The position numbers and the translations under genes were made by a program. The notes under the pieces are model-generated. The model searched no databases. It saw only the letters and a list, made by a program, of their open reading frames with translations, and was not told the DNA's origin. Source: Planctomycetota bacterium (GTDB lineage Bacteria; Planctomycetota; UBA1135; JACQFD01). From it: 64,000 bases of DNA. Positions within the stretch are counted from its first letter, which is position 1. Each line of letters opens with the position of its first letter. The stretch spans positions 1 through 64,000 of the forward strand of contig JACQFD010000020.1 in NCBI GenBank assembly GCA_016200225.1, written 5' to 3'. Shown in pieces: positions 29,751-38,784 of the stretch.

Positions 29751-29783
29751 TTTTCCGCCACGATTTTGTAATTTTTACGAACC

Positions 29784-30746
29784 GTGACATCCGCCCGCCC
29801 GATCCCGTGGAATCTCGTCGGCGCGGCCCTTGCGATCTGTTTGGTCGCGGGAGTGTTCGCGATTATCGAGCCCAGCAATCGCGACGCGGGCGCGCTGATG
29901 GAAGTATTAAGAATAAGTTCCGTAAATACGATCCTCGCGACGGGCATGACACTTTTATTAGCATCCGGAGGGCTCGACTTATCCGTAGGATCCGTTCTCG
30001 CGCTTTCCGCGACCGCGATGTCTTTTGTTACGGAGTGGAGTTCGCGCGCGGGACTCGCCGCCGAATCGGGTTGGTTCGCTTCCATTCCGGCGGCGTGCGC
30101 GGGCGTCATCGTCGGCGCCGCCTGCGGCGCGCTCAACGGCGCATTTGTTGTATTTGGCCGCATCCCGCCATTTTTGGTAACATTGTCGGCGCTGCTGATC
30201 GCGCGCGGCGCATGTTACAATTTGCTCGGCTCGTCGTCGCGGAGCGGCATTCCATATATATTTAAAGAAATCGGCCGCACGCCGTCGGGGGCGGCGGCGG
30301 TGGCGATCGGCGTCGCCGCCTGCGGAATGGTCGCGCTTTCGCGAATGCGCTTCGGAAGGCAATTACTAGCAATCGGCGGCAACGAGGAGGCTGCGCGGCT
30401 CTCGGGAATCCCCGTCGCGCGCGTGAAATGGACGATGTACGCGCTCTCCGGCGCGTTCGCGGGACTCGCGGGCGGCGTCCTCGCGGGCCGCACGGGGGTT
30501 GTTACAAATACCGACGGCGACGGTTATGAACTCGACGCGATCGCGGCGACGGTGATCGGCGGCACGAGCCTGCTCGGCGGCCGCGCGTCGATGATCGGCA
30601 CGTTGCTCGGAGCCGTGCTTCTTGGTATTGTAAGATTCGGGCTCCAATCGGTGCAGGCGCCGGCCGGCACCCAGAAAATCGCGTCCGGAATTGTTATTTT
30701 GATTCCGGCGCTCGTCGACAGTCTGCGCCGATCGCGGCGTTTATAA
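29784..30746 (+). CDS. rbsC: sugar ABC transporter permease, RbsC-like
   Basis: The 320-residue integral membrane protein has about eight to ten spans. The RbsC/BPD_transp_2 features include LASGGLDLSVGSVLAL near residue 60, PPFLVTLSALLIARG, and the ATPase-coupling region GGNEEAARLSGIPV followed by the VIGGTSLLGGRAS motif. It would import a pentose-type or other sugar with the binding protein encoded 2 bp downstream. GTG 29784 is the start. No ATPase gene (rbsA) is adjacent, which is unusual. Confidence 0.88.
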   Translation: MTSARPIPWNLVGAALAICLVAGVFAIIEPSNRDAGALMEVLRISSVNTILATGMTLLLASGGLDLSVGSVLALSATAMSFVTEWSSRAGLAAESGWFASIPAACAGVIVGAACGALNGAFVVFGRIPPFLVTLSALLIARGACYNLLGSSSRSGIPYIFKEIGRTPSGAAAVAIGVAACGMVALSRMRFGRQLLAIGGNEEAARLSGIPVARVKWTMYALSGAFAGLAGGVLAGRTGVVTNTDGDGYELDAIAATVIGGTSLLGGRASMIGTLLGAVLLGIVRFGLQSVQAPAGTQKIASGIVILIPALVDSLRRSRRL

Positions 30747-30748
30747 TC

Positions 30749-31732
30749 ATGAAACATTTTTTTAAATACTTCTGCTCTTATTTAATACTTTGTGCGGCGG
30801 CCGCCGGATGTAATAAATCCGGTGTCAATTCGGGAACCGCCAAACTAAGATTCGCGCTGATCGTCAAAACGCAACAAAACCCCGTATTCACCTGCATGCA
30901 GCGGGGCGCCGAGGAGGAGGCCGCGAAACTCGGCGTCGAGGTCCGGACGTTTTCGCCCGCCGTCGAAAAAAACTTTCAGGAACAGGTCGATCTCGTGCGC
31001 GCCGCGACGCGGCAGAAATTCGACGCGATCCTGATCGCCCCTTCCGATAGTAAGCTACTGGTCGGGCCGCTCGTCGAAGCGGCCGCCGCGGGCATTCCGA
31101 TTATTAATATTGATAATGCGCTCGAACCGGCGGAAATGCAAAAACAAGGATTGAAAATCGAAGCATTCGTCGGCGTCGACAACGTCGCGGGCGGGCGTCT
31201 CGGCGCGCAATATCTTGCACAACAAATCGGCGACGCGGGAGAAGTATTGATGCTCGAGGGATTTCAGGGCGTCGCGAACGCCGAGGGGCGCAAATCGGGT
31301 TTTCATGATGAAATCGCCAAACATCCTAAAATTAGGATCGTCGCGTCGCAGACGGCGAATTGGTATACGGAGGAGGCGCTCACGGTCGCGACCGGAGTTT
31401 TGCCAAAGTATCCAAATCTCAAAGGTATATTCTGCGCGAACGATCTCATGGCGCTTGGCGCGATCCGCGCGATCGAACAGGCGGGCCGGACGGGCAAAAT
31501 TACAGTTGTCGCTTATGATAATATTAAGGAAGTGCGCGAAGCGCTGCTCGCCGGAAAACTCGCTGGCACGATCGAGCAGTGGCCCGACTGGATGGGCGCC
31601 GAGGCCGTGCGCGCCGCGCACGAATTGAAAACAAAAGGAACACTAACAAACCGCGACCGCCGCTCGCCGCTCGACATGGTTTCGGCGGAGTCGTTGAAGA
31701 TAAAGGACATCAAGGCCGTAGGCGTGCGGTGA
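30749..31732 (+). CDS. rbsB: sugar-binding lipoprotein of an ABC transporter, RbsB-like
   Basis: The 327-residue protein starts with a lipoprotein signal peptide ending in AAAAGC (lipidated Cys21). A type-I periplasmic binding fold (peripla_BP_4) follows. It includes KTQQNPVFTCMQRGAEEEA, NFQEQVDLVRAATRQKFDAI, the INIDNAL ligand loop, and FCANDLMALGAIRAIE. It delivers substrate to the permease encoded 2 bp upstream. Ribose is the usual ligand of such proteins, but the actual sugar is not proven. Confidence 0.88.
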   Translation: MKHFFKYFCSYLILCAAAAGCNKSGVNSGTAKLRFALIVKTQQNPVFTCMQRGAEEEAAKLGVEVRTFSPAVEKNFQEQVDLVRAATRQKFDAILIAPSDSKLLVGPLVEAAAAGIPIINIDNALEPAEMQKQGLKIEAFVGVDNVAGGRLGAQYLAQQIGDAGEVLMLEGFQGVANAEGRKSGFHDEIAKHPKIRIVASQTANWYTEEALTVATGVLPKYPNLKGIFCANDLMALGAIRAIEQAGRTGKITVVAYDNIKEVREALLAGKLAGTIEQWPDWMGAEAVRAAHELKTKGTLTNRDRRSPLDMVSAESLKIKDIKAVGVR

Positions 31733-31761
31733 ACGCTCTGAAAGTTGTATGATATATGGCG

Positions 31762-34299
31762 TTACGGCGCCACAAGTGTAATATTCAACCGGTTGGACGA
31801 GCTCAATCCCAGCGGCGACGGCGTGCAGGTACCGGCGGACCAGAGCCAGAGTGTCTGTAAATAAAAGACCTGCCCGATGAGATTGGTATCGTTTGGAATG
31901 GCCGTTACAACATAACCCATGCCGGCCGCGTCGCTCGACATATCGAGAGGAAAGAACGCGGGAGAGGTTAGATCGACGAGGAGATTGAGTCCAATGCCAA
32001 ACGGATCGCCGTCGATGGCCTGATCGCTAATAAGTAAGATTCCGAGCGAACTCGCGGGCGCATTCGAGCAGCGAAGTTCGAAACTTGTATTATTAATATT
32101 CGGAGGAGACTCCACAAACAATACCTGCGGTCCGTTGCAGCCGGAAGTGCCGGCGCCGTAGTTGGAAATTGGCAATTCCAGTTTTGTAACGAAGGCGTCG
32201 AAACCGCCGCCGCTGTAGACGGGATCAAAGGACGTTGGCGTCGTTGGAAAATTCGTCGAGATTGTTGAACCAGCCAGATACACCGAGCCAGCGGAATCCA
32301 ATGCAATGCCAACCCCGTAGTCCGGGCCGTTTCCACCGAAATAAGTCGAATAGACGAGCTTGTTTCCTTTCGAATTGAATTTCGTGATGATTACATCGGT
32401 GTAGCCGGGAATATTATTAATTGTGGAGCTCCAAGCGCCCGGCGTTATTGGAAAGTCAGTCGCTCCAGTGTAACCCGTGATTGTTACTTGATTTTCGTCA
32501 GAAATATGTGCACCAATGCCATAGGTCACATTGTTACCTCCAAGGTACGTCGAGTAGATCGGCTTTGTACCATCCACGTTGATGACTGTTACAAAGCCAT
32601 CGGCACCGAACTTCTTTGTCGGCTGAAACGTACCGTGTGTCGTTGGAAAGTCAGCCGATTCTGTATATCCGGCAACAACGGCGATTCCAGCTTTGTTCAC
32701 TGCAATTCCATTTGGATCTTCCTTTGCGATTCCTCCGACAATCGTAGAATACACAATTCCTCCCGTTGAATTGAACTTCGCTACAAATGCATCGCCAGCG
32801 CCTTTGTAATTCGGAATCCAAGCTCCGGGAGTCGTTGGGAATCCGGAAGAACCTGCAACACCCAAAACGTACGCCGAACCTGATTCGTCGAGAGCAATGG
32901 CCCTTCCTTGATCTCCACCATTTCCTCCCCAAAAGGTTGAATATGCGAGCGCGGAGCCTGATGCATTGAACTTTGTTACAAATGCAGATGAAACAACATT
33001 TAATATCGTGTCCGCGGCGCCAGGAGTGGTTGGAAAATTCGTTGAGGACGTCGTTCCTGTTATATGAGCCTCGCCCACAACATTTGACGCGACGCACTTG
33101 CCAAATGCCGAGTCTACGAAGGATCCTCCAAGAAAAGTGGAGTAGATTAATGATGTCCCTGTTGCATTCAGTTTTGAAACCACGACATCTTGATAATTAC
33201 TTGGGGGTCCTCCATTATATGTTGTATCGAATGCACCTGGTGTGGTTGGGTAATCAAATGATCTCGTAGTGCCACAGATGATGGCATTGCCCGTTCCATC
33301 GATGCTAATTCCAGCGGTCCATTCATCATTTCCTCCGCCAACGAATGTAGAATATACAAGCGAAGTGCCATCGGGGCTGAGTTTGGTTACAAATATGTCA
33401 TGAACACCTTGAAACGAAGGCCCGACGGTCGTTGGAAAGTCAAAAGCGCCTGTCACACCGGCGACATAACAATTGAGCGCGCTATCCGTTGTAACCGAAC
33501 CGGCGCCGTCGTCCCAAGAACTGCCTTCGAGATAGGTCGAGTAAATAATTCCTGGGTCAATGATAATTTGATTTTCGAAGTGACGCTCACATAGTGTAAA
33601 AGAAAATCGGTTATCACGCAGTACATTGAAAGTGCAGATTACGGGACGCCGGTTACCATTGCCGTCGACTTCATAGGTATTCGGACGCAATTGTTTCATT
33701 GGGCCAGCGCCTGTTTGAATAACAAGGTCTCCGGATTCATCCACCTGTAACGATTCAGCTCCATGACATGCAATGATTACGTCGGTGACGTCGGCGCCGG
33801 GCGCGAGCTCCAAATCATATTCCAAAAATCCATTGCGGCTATGAATCAGCAGATCGACTCCATTGTAAAGATGTTTGTATCGAATACTATCAAAGGATGG
33901 AATTCCGGGATGCCAGCCGGATTCCGTCGGGCCACGAAAGAAGTTATTTTGAGTTTTCGACTCTCCGGTCCCCATGATTTCAACATTTCCGTTTGCGCCT
34001 TCGAAGGCTAGGAAAATAGTTGAGCAATTGGGCTCGACTTCCGAATCGTTGGTTTTGTCATTCGATGCGGTGAAGGCTATGCCGCCATTTGCAAAATTAA
34101 CTTTGGTATGCCCGACAGCCGCCGCAAATCTCGTTTCGCGGCCCCATTGTCCGCAGTTTTCCAGCGCGTGGATGCCGCCTGCTGGGCGGGCGGCATCCTT
34201 GCTGATTAACGGTGCAGTTGGAGCGTGCGATGGAGCCTCTTGCTGTGCAATGGGCGGCACGCAGCAGAACCAAACCAAAGTGGCGGTGGTTGCGATCAT
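31762..34299 (-). CDS. exported SBBP beta-propeller repeat protein
   Basis: The 845-residue protein has a signal peptide (about 1-19). An N-terminal domain (about 40-270) as in many SBBP proteins includes WHPGIPSFDSIRYKHLYNGVD. About nine repeats of roughly 50 residues follow, with the pattern YSTYLGG, then a Gly-Ile-Ala/Val-Asp strand, then Tyr/Ala-x-x-Gly-x-Thr-x-Ser/Ala-x-x-Phe-Pro-Thr-Thr. The C-terminal 130 residues (from NYGAGTSGCNGPQ) form a Cys-containing strand domain, a tail I associate with planctomycete exported proteins. GC is lower than in the surrounding genes (30 of 60 at 32581-32640). It is probably a surface or secreted propeller. Confidence 0.8.
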   Translation of the reverse strand: MIATTATLVWFCCVPPIAQQEAPSHAPTAPLISKDAARPAGGIHALENCGQWGRETRFAAAVGHTKVNFANGGIAFTASNDKTNDSEVEPNCSTIFLAFEGANGNVEIMGTGESKTQNNFFRGPTESGWHPGIPSFDSIRYKHLYNGVDLLIHSRNGFLEYDLELAPGADVTDVIIACHGAESLQVDESGDLVIQTGAGPMKQLRPNTYEVDGNGNRRPVICTFNVLRDNRFSFTLCERHFENQIIIDPGIIYSTYLEGSSWDDGAGSVTTDSALNCYVAGVTGAFDFPTTVGPSFQGVHDIFVTKLSPDGTSLVYSTFVGGGNDEWTAGISIDGTGNAIICGTTRSFDYPTTPGAFDTTYNGGPPSNYQDVVVSKLNATGTSLIYSTFLGGSFVDSAFGKCVASNVVGEAHITGTTSSTNFPTTPGAADTILNVVSSAFVTKFNASGSALAYSTFWGGNGGDQGRAIALDESGSAYVLGVAGSSGFPTTPGAWIPNYKGAGDAFVAKFNSTGGIVYSTIVGGIAKEDPNGIAVNKAGIAVVAGYTESADFPTTHGTFQPTKKFGADGFVTVINVDGTKPIYSTYLGGNNVTYGIGAHISDENQVTITGYTGATDFPITPGAWSSTINNIPGYTDVIITKFNSKGNKLVYSTYFGGNGPDYGVGIALDSAGSVYLAGSTISTNFPTTPTSFDPVYSGGGFDAFVTKLELPISNYGAGTSGCNGPQVLFVESPPNINNTSFELRCSNAPASSLGILLISDQAIDGDPFGIGLNLLVDLTSPAFFPLDMSSDAAGMGYVVTAIPNDTNLIGQVFYLQTLWLWSAGTCTPSPLGLSSSNRLNITLVAP

Positions 34300-34312
34300 T
34301 GGATTGCAACCT

Positions 34313-34597
34313 TTATTGTAAATTAACCCATAACGCGATCGACGGAATACCCTGATACCAAGAGGCGGCCCCCGGAAGCGGAGGACTCAAGACTTCTGAA
34401 CTATTGGGAACGACCACCGCGTGGCCGATTTCGTAGTCCTGAACATAGGTGCCGGTATTTGTGAAAAAATTGGCGCAGGTATCATAAATGGGAACGCCCA
34501 CCGGCGCATTTTGAAACAACCCCAAATCGTAAGGTCCCGCGAATTGTCCCCCTTGGTCCACTGGTAATTGTGCATTTACGGATCGTGAAGATAACAA
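34313..34597 (-). CDS. small exported protein of unknown function, possibly truncated
   Basis: A 94-residue frame from TTG 34597 ends 13 bp upstream of the SBBP gene start. Translating upstream of the TTG in the same frame gives RSRLYLLYLFGVAALLSSRSVNAQ-like residues, a good signal peptide cleaved after NAQ. However, no ATG or GTG precedes it before a stop next to a run of ten G. The mature part ends in WYQGIPSIALWVNLQ. Either a rare start codon is used, or the 5' end has been shifted or lost at the homopolymer. Confidence 0.45.
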   Translation of the reverse strand: MLSSRSVNAQLPVDQGGQFAGPYDLGLFQNAPVGVPIYDTCANFFTNTGTYVQDYEIGHAVVVPNSSEVLSPPLPGAASWYQGIPSIALWVNLQ

Positions 34598-34911
34598 AGC
34601 TGCAACTCCGAATAGATATAATAAATAAAGCCGCGATCGATGATGATAATAATTACGACTATGCGGCCGCTGCCCCCCCCCCTAAGCTCGTTTTATTGAA
34701 TAAACCGCCATTGCCGCTGCGCGGCACGATGTTATGCGTCGAAAACTGCATGCACGATCTCCATGGCTTTGCGCGGAACGCGTGATTGCGGTACGCCACG
34801 AAGCCAAACCAAGTAGAAGCCCGCGCCGGTTTTCTGTCAACGTAACGCCATCCTTCGAAATGCAAAATCTCCTGACGGATCGGCGGCCGGCGCGCATCCG
34901 TATATGCATCC
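34598..34911. other. noncoding stretch with a ten-C homopolymer
   Basis: No gene is supported here apart from the in-frame signal-peptide-like extension described for the small exported protein. The notable element is the C10 run at 34673-34682. The rest is unremarkable leader sequence for the ECF sigma gene. Confidence 0.5.
34673..34682. repeat. poly-C(10) homopolymer tract
   Basis: Ten consecutive C on the plus strand (G on the minus strand), the longest homopolymer I noticed in the window. It lies about 75 bp upstream of the TTG start of the small exported gene on the minus strand, in the frame discontinuity described there. Confidence 0.8.
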
Positions 34912-35478
34912 ATGACCGACCTGCCGGGTGCGCCATTTGACTTGGCACGCGCTGGCGACCGCGAAGCGATGTCCGCGCTCTGGCGCGAACACCGCGGATG
35001 GCTCGCCGCGACGCTCCACGCCCATATGCCTCGTTCGGCGGAATTGGAGGATTTGTTACAAGAGGTCGCCGCCATCTTGGTGGAACAGATTGTAACAATT
35101 CGGGACGGCGCGAAGCTGCGGCCCTGGCTTCGCACCGTCGCGATCAACGTCGCGAGAACGTCCGCCCGGCGCGACGTCGCGCGGCGCGGCACGACGCGAC
35201 CCCTCGACGAAATCGATGAACAGTGGGCAACCGGTCGCGACAGTGCCGTCGATTCGGCCGGCGTCGAATTGCAAGAAACGCTCGCGGCGCTCGATGCGCT
35301 GAGCGCGGATTATAAAGAAGTTTTATTATTACAATGTATCCGAGGAATGTCACAAAAAGAGATCGCTTCGACGCTCGGCGTGCCGGAGACCACCGTCGAA
35401 ACGCGCCTCGCACGCGCGCGGCGCATGTTGCGCGAGCGCACCGCCGCGAAACGAACACTACAGAACAACGAACGTTAA
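34912..35478 (+). CDS. ECF-type RNA polymerase sigma factor (first module)
   Basis: The 188-residue protein has region 2 (about 8-80; ELEDLLQEVAAILVEQ then LRPWLRTVAINVARTSARR) and region 4 (about 120-175). The region-4 helix-turn-helix is QKEIASTLGVPETTVETRLARARRML. It would direct polymerase to envelope- or stress-related promoters. The next two genes, a single-span protein and an exported PDZ protein, follow at 26 and 42 bp, forming a regulatory operon. Confidence 0.88.
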   Translation: MTDLPGAPFDLARAGDREAMSALWREHRGWLAATLHAHMPRSAELEDLLQEVAAILVEQIVTIRDGAKLRPWLRTVAINVARTSARRDVARRGTTRPLDEIDEQWATGRDSAVDSAGVELQETLAALDALSADYKEVLLLQCIRGMSQKEIASTLGVPETTVETRLARARRMLRERTAAKRTLQNNER

Positions 35479-35504
35479 AAAATTAAATTCATCGATAAAA
35501 CAAC

Positions 35505-36059
35505 ATGATCGACCCTGACCGAGAAGATTTGTGGATTCACCGCGTCGTTTCGGGAGCGGCGACGGCCGAGGACTGGAACGGCATCGAAAGCGCCGCCGCC
35601 GCCGACACGGCCGTTTGGGAACGCCTCGCGGCCGCGATTCGCGACGAGCGACATCTGTTACAATTTACAGATCGAATCGCGGCCCTCGCCGCGAAAGTCG
35701 AATTGAATATTCCCGCGGCCGCGGCCCGGCCGGCGTCGCGCGCCGTCGCACTTTCCGGCTGGCTCACGGCGGCCGCGATTACTATTTTTTCGTTTATATC
35801 CGTATTGACACAAAAATCGAGCGCGTCCCAGCCGTCGAATGCCAGGGACCCGTATGCCGCCGAGGTCGTCGGCGAACTCCCCCGCGTTTTGATAGAAACC
35901 CGCGCCGTCGAAGGCGGCGGATTTGAAGTTACTTATGTCCGGCGCGTCGTCGAGCGAGCGATCGCCTCCGGATTCGATCAATTGCAAATCAACGACGCGG
36001 GGCAGGCCGTCCGCGTTCCGATTTCGCTCGCAAAACTCTCCGACCGGACACCGTTCTAA
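35505..36059 (+). CDS. putative membrane anti-sigma factor
   Basis: The product has 184 residues. A cytoplasmic N-terminal helical part (1-85) starts DREDLWIHRVVSGAATAEDW. One membrane span follows at about 86-102 (LSGWLTAAAITIFSFISVL), then an extracytoplasmic tail. It lacks the ZAS zinc motif (HxxxCxxC). Position directly after an ECF sigma gene and this topology support an anti-sigma role; sequence alone does not prove it. Confidence 0.55.
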   Translation: MIDPDREDLWIHRVVSGAATAEDWNGIESAAAADTAVWERLAAAIRDERHLLQFTDRIAALAAKVELNIPAAAARPASRAVALSGWLTAAAITIFSFISVLTQKSSASQPSNARDPYAAEVVGELPRVLIETRAVEGGGFEVTYVRRVVERAIASGFDQLQINDAGQAVRVPISLAKLSDRTPF

Positions 36060-36101
36060 CGTAATTTTACCGAAACCAAATCTCAACCATCGGGCACCTG
36101 T

Positions 36102-37334
36102 ATGAAACTTAGTACAAATATACTTTTCGCTTCGCTCGGCATGTTATTGTTCACATCCGCCGCGGGCGCCCAGAGCACCGACGCGGCCGCCACGACGGCG
36201 AACGCCGATCTCGCCCTCCCAAATACTAATGATCCAGACATCGTCGTCGCGCAGGACAGGGGCGCGAAGACGGCGGGCGCGGCGAGGTCCGCGCAAACTC
36301 TGCCATTTCATGCGCGCGCGGGGATGCAGGGAAACCGGACCATGAGCCAGTCGTTTACAATAACGAGCGGTTCCGGCGACACATTTGAAATAAACACCGG
36401 GGACCGGGGGAATATTACAGTTCGGCGCAACGGAACGGCCGTTCCGGCGGAACAACAAAAGCTGACCGCGGATTCTATTGAAATATTATCCAATGACGGA
36501 ACGGTGGTCTTGAAACTGAGCGGCATTGCAGGACTGGGCGGCCGCGCGGCCGTGGCCGCCAGGACCGAGCCCCGCGCCCAACTCGGCGTCACCACGGGCG
36601 CGCCCGACGAGGCGCTCGCGGCGCAACTCGGAATCGATACAACAAAAACGTCGGTGATTCAATCGATAACATCCAATTCGGCCGCCGAAAAAGCGGGATT
36701 CAAACGATTCGATATTATAACTCAAATCGAAGGCTCCGACCACGCGGACCCGGATTCCATTCGGGCGGTGATCGCGAAGAAAAAGCCCGGCGAATCGTTG
36801 CATGCGACCGTTCTGCGAAAGGGCGGCGGCGTGGATGTCGTCGCAACATTAACAATAGCGCCGGACTTTGAAACAGTCGAGGGCCTGACCAACTGGCCGC
36901 TGCACGCGGCGATCGGCGCGGACGCGTGGCGCACAACGGATCTTACGGCCGTAAAACGCAACACCGATTTGTTAATAAAAGAACTTGACGCAAAAGCCCG
37001 CGACGAAGCGGTTGCCGCGCGCATGAAGGCTCTCGGTTACGTCGGCGCCACGGGCGAGCAACAAAAAGTCGAAATCGAACATCAAGAGGCAAGGAAACGT
37101 AAATTAACAGATATGGAAACCGAGGAAGATGTTAAGAAACTGGAACACATGACCGAGGATGCCCGAAAGCGATTCCTCGTCATGCCGAACGGCGCGACGG
37201 CGGCGTCCGTCGCGGGAATCGAAAAACTCGAAACGTTAATAACACAATTAAGCGACCGGCTCGCCAAGATGGAGGCCGAGCTCGCTGCGATCAGAAAAAT
37301 GTCCGGAGACAACGCCGCCAGAGCGAATCGTTAA
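36102..37334 (+). CDS. exported PDZ-domain protein with C-terminal coiled coil
   Basis: The 410-residue protein has a signal peptide (cleavage after AAGAQ, about residue 24), a variable linker, and a strand-rich segment around 85-145 (FTITSGSGDTFEINTGDRG). A PDZ domain covers about 160-255 (QLGVTTGAPDEAL, NSAAEKAGFKRFDIITQIEG, then KPGESLHATVLRKGGG). The last 130 residues are Glu/Lys-rich coiled coil. As the third gene of an ECF operon it may sense misfolded envelope proteins. An intrinsic terminator follows. Confidence 0.65.
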   Translation: MKLSTNILFASLGMLLFTSAAGAQSTDAAATTANADLALPNTNDPDIVVAQDRGAKTAGAARSAQTLPFHARAGMQGNRTMSQSFTITSGSGDTFEINTGDRGNITVRRNGTAVPAEQQKLTADSIEILSNDGTVVLKLSGIAGLGGRAAVAARTEPRAQLGVTTGAPDEALAAQLGIDTTKTSVIQSITSNSAAEKAGFKRFDIITQIEGSDHADPDSIRAVIAKKKPGESLHATVLRKGGGVDVVATLTIAPDFETVEGLTNWPLHAAIGADAWRTTDLTAVKRNTDLLIKELDAKARDEAVAARMKALGYVGATGEQQKVEIEHQEARKRKLTDMETEEDVKKLEHMTEDARKRFLVMPNGATAASVAGIEKLETLITQLSDRLAKMEAELAAIRKMSGDNAARANR

Positions 37335-37349
37335 AAGCGGTATGCGATG

Positions 37350-37381
37350 AACCGGGCCGTCTCGCGCGGCCCGGTTTTTTT
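37350..37381 (+). terminator. intrinsic terminator of the ECF sigma operon
   Basis: Perfect 10-bp stem AACCGGGCCG/CGGCCCGGTT with a 7-nt loop, followed by a T run to 37381. Confidence 0.92.
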
Positions 37382-37419
37382 GTGGCGCGGATTTTGGGGC
37401 GCGACCATAGTCTGCGGCC

Positions 37420-38172
37420 ATGGAATCCCCGTTCGAACGGCCTGAATTGTATGATTTGCTCTTCGACACGCTCGAGTTCGATTTGGAAATATATAAATCG
37501 GCCGCGCGGGGAGCGCGCGGTCCGGTGCTCGATCTCGCGTGCGGCACCGGCCGCGTCGGATTGAAACTGCTCGAGGACGGCGCGCAGCTCGACGGCGTCG
37601 ATCTGTATGAACCGATGCTCGCGCATTTTCGCAAGAAGGCCGACGCGCGCGGATTGAAAGTGAATTTGTATCGAGGCGGGTTCACTAATTTTCAGACGCC
37701 GCGAAAATATGCGCTCGTCGTTTGCGCGTTCAACGCGTTCGCGCATAATTTAACGCAAGCCGATCAACTCGAAACGCTGCGGCGCGTGCGGGATCATTTA
37801 CTTCCCGGAGGCGCGTTTCTCTGCCACATGTCCTTTCCGTCGGCGGAATTGTGGTCGGGACCCGACGGCGTTCCCATTCTGGAGGCGGAAGTGCCCGCCG
37901 GCGGCGGAAGAATGGTTAAAATTTACGATTCGCGCACGAAAAATCCGCTCGAACAAACGCAACATTCGGAAATGGAGATCCAAATCGTCGGCGCCGACGG
38001 CGGCGTGATCGAAAGCCACAAATCGGAGACCGACGTGCGCTGGATTTACAAGCCGGAATTCGAATTATTACTAACAACCGCCGGTTTTAGTAAAATTAAT
38101 TTTTTCGGCGATTTCGACCGTTCGCCGTTGCGCGCCGACTCGAAACAGCTCATCGTGACGGCACATCTGTAA
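37420..38172 (+). CDS. class I SAM-dependent methyltransferase
   Basis: The 250-residue protein has motif I VLDLACGTGRVGLKLL (about 36-51), motif II DGVDLYEPML, and a post-motif Ala-Phe-Asn-Ala-Phe-Ala-His segment, then HLLPGGAFLCHMSFP. This is a small-molecule methyltransferase fold; the substrate is unknown. Its start lies 39 bp after the T run of the upstream terminator. The SixA-like gene follows after 63 bp. Confidence 0.85.
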   Translation: MESPFERPELYDLLFDTLEFDLEIYKSAARGARGPVLDLACGTGRVGLKLLEDGAQLDGVDLYEPMLAHFRKKADARGLKVNLYRGGFTNFQTPRKYALVVCAFNAFAHNLTQADQLETLRRVRDHLLPGGAFLCHMSFPSAELWSGPDGVPILEAEVPAGGGRMVKIYDSRTKNPLEQTQHSEMEIQIVGADGGVIESHKSETDVRWIYKPEFELLLTTAGFSKINFFGDFDRSPLRADSKQLIVTAHL

Positions 38173-38235
38173 ACAACGACGCGAAGCCTTCGGGTTCCGC
38201 CGGGCGGCGGGTCGCCGTCGGCGGTTCGAGCGGTT

Positions 38236-38730
38236 ATGATTCGAAACGTGAAGCGAATCTATCTCACCCGACATGGCAAAGCCGAGGACGCCGACCCGCG
38301 CCACGGCAGCGATGCCGACCGCCGGCTCACGGCCGACGGCAAGCGCGAAGTCGAGGAAGTGGCGCGCCATCTGCGACGCATCGACGACAAAATCGAAATT
38401 GTTCTGACAAGTCCGCTTCGGCGCGCGATCGAGACCGCCGAAATCATCGCGGATGAATTCGGCGTCGCGCTCGAGGTCTATCATGAGTTGAATCCGCCGA
38501 TGGCGCCGTCGAGTTTAATAACAAAACTGCGTCGTCGCGGCGAACATCGGATGGTGCTGGTCGGCCACGAACCCGGTCTCGGGCAGACGATTTCGTCGTG
38601 GCTCAAAGCGCACTCGATGGCGTTTCCCATGAAAAAAGCGGCGGTCGCGCGGCTCGACATTTCGCACGTCGACGGCGACGATGCGGCGATTCTCGCGTGG
38701 CTCGCGCCGCCGGAATTATTTACAAGGTGA
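38236..38730 (+). CDS. sixA: phosphohistidine phosphatase SixA
   Basis: At 164 residues it matches SixA, the short histidine-phosphatase branch. The phospho-acceptor motif is TRHGKAE (His13), Arg62 or Arg63 lies in SPLRRAIETAEI, and the second catalytic His is in VGHEPG (His111). SixA dephosphorylates histidine phospho-relay proteins such as ArcB or PTS-Ntr. A second methyltransferase gene follows 54 bp downstream. Confidence 0.88.
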   Translation: MIRNVKRIYLTRHGKAEDADPRHGSDADRRLTADGKREVEEVARHLRRIDDKIEIVLTSPLRRAIETAEIIADEFGVALEVYHELNPPMAPSSLITKLRRRGEHRMVLVGHEPGLGQTISSWLKAHSMAFPMKKAAVARLDISHVDGDDAAILAWLAPPELFTR

Positions 38731-38784
38731 AATTGTTTGTTTTTCGATATTCGTTAATAAATGAAAGCGCGGAGGATTTAGTTA

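Larger units (their letters stand above)
29328..29783. other. 456-bp noncoding region between divergent genes
   Basis: No convincing gene lies between the SPFH gene (minus) and the ABC permease gene (plus). It holds a plus-strand intrinsic terminator at 29681-29703 and a 20-bp dyad at 29731-29750, listed separately. The remainder shows no structure I recognise. Confidence 0.6.

Noticed and set aside
34659..35192. 177-codon minus-strand frame crossing the C10 tract
   Set aside because: It is antisense to the ECF sigma gene and Arg/Ala-rich; the sigma factor reading is clearly real.
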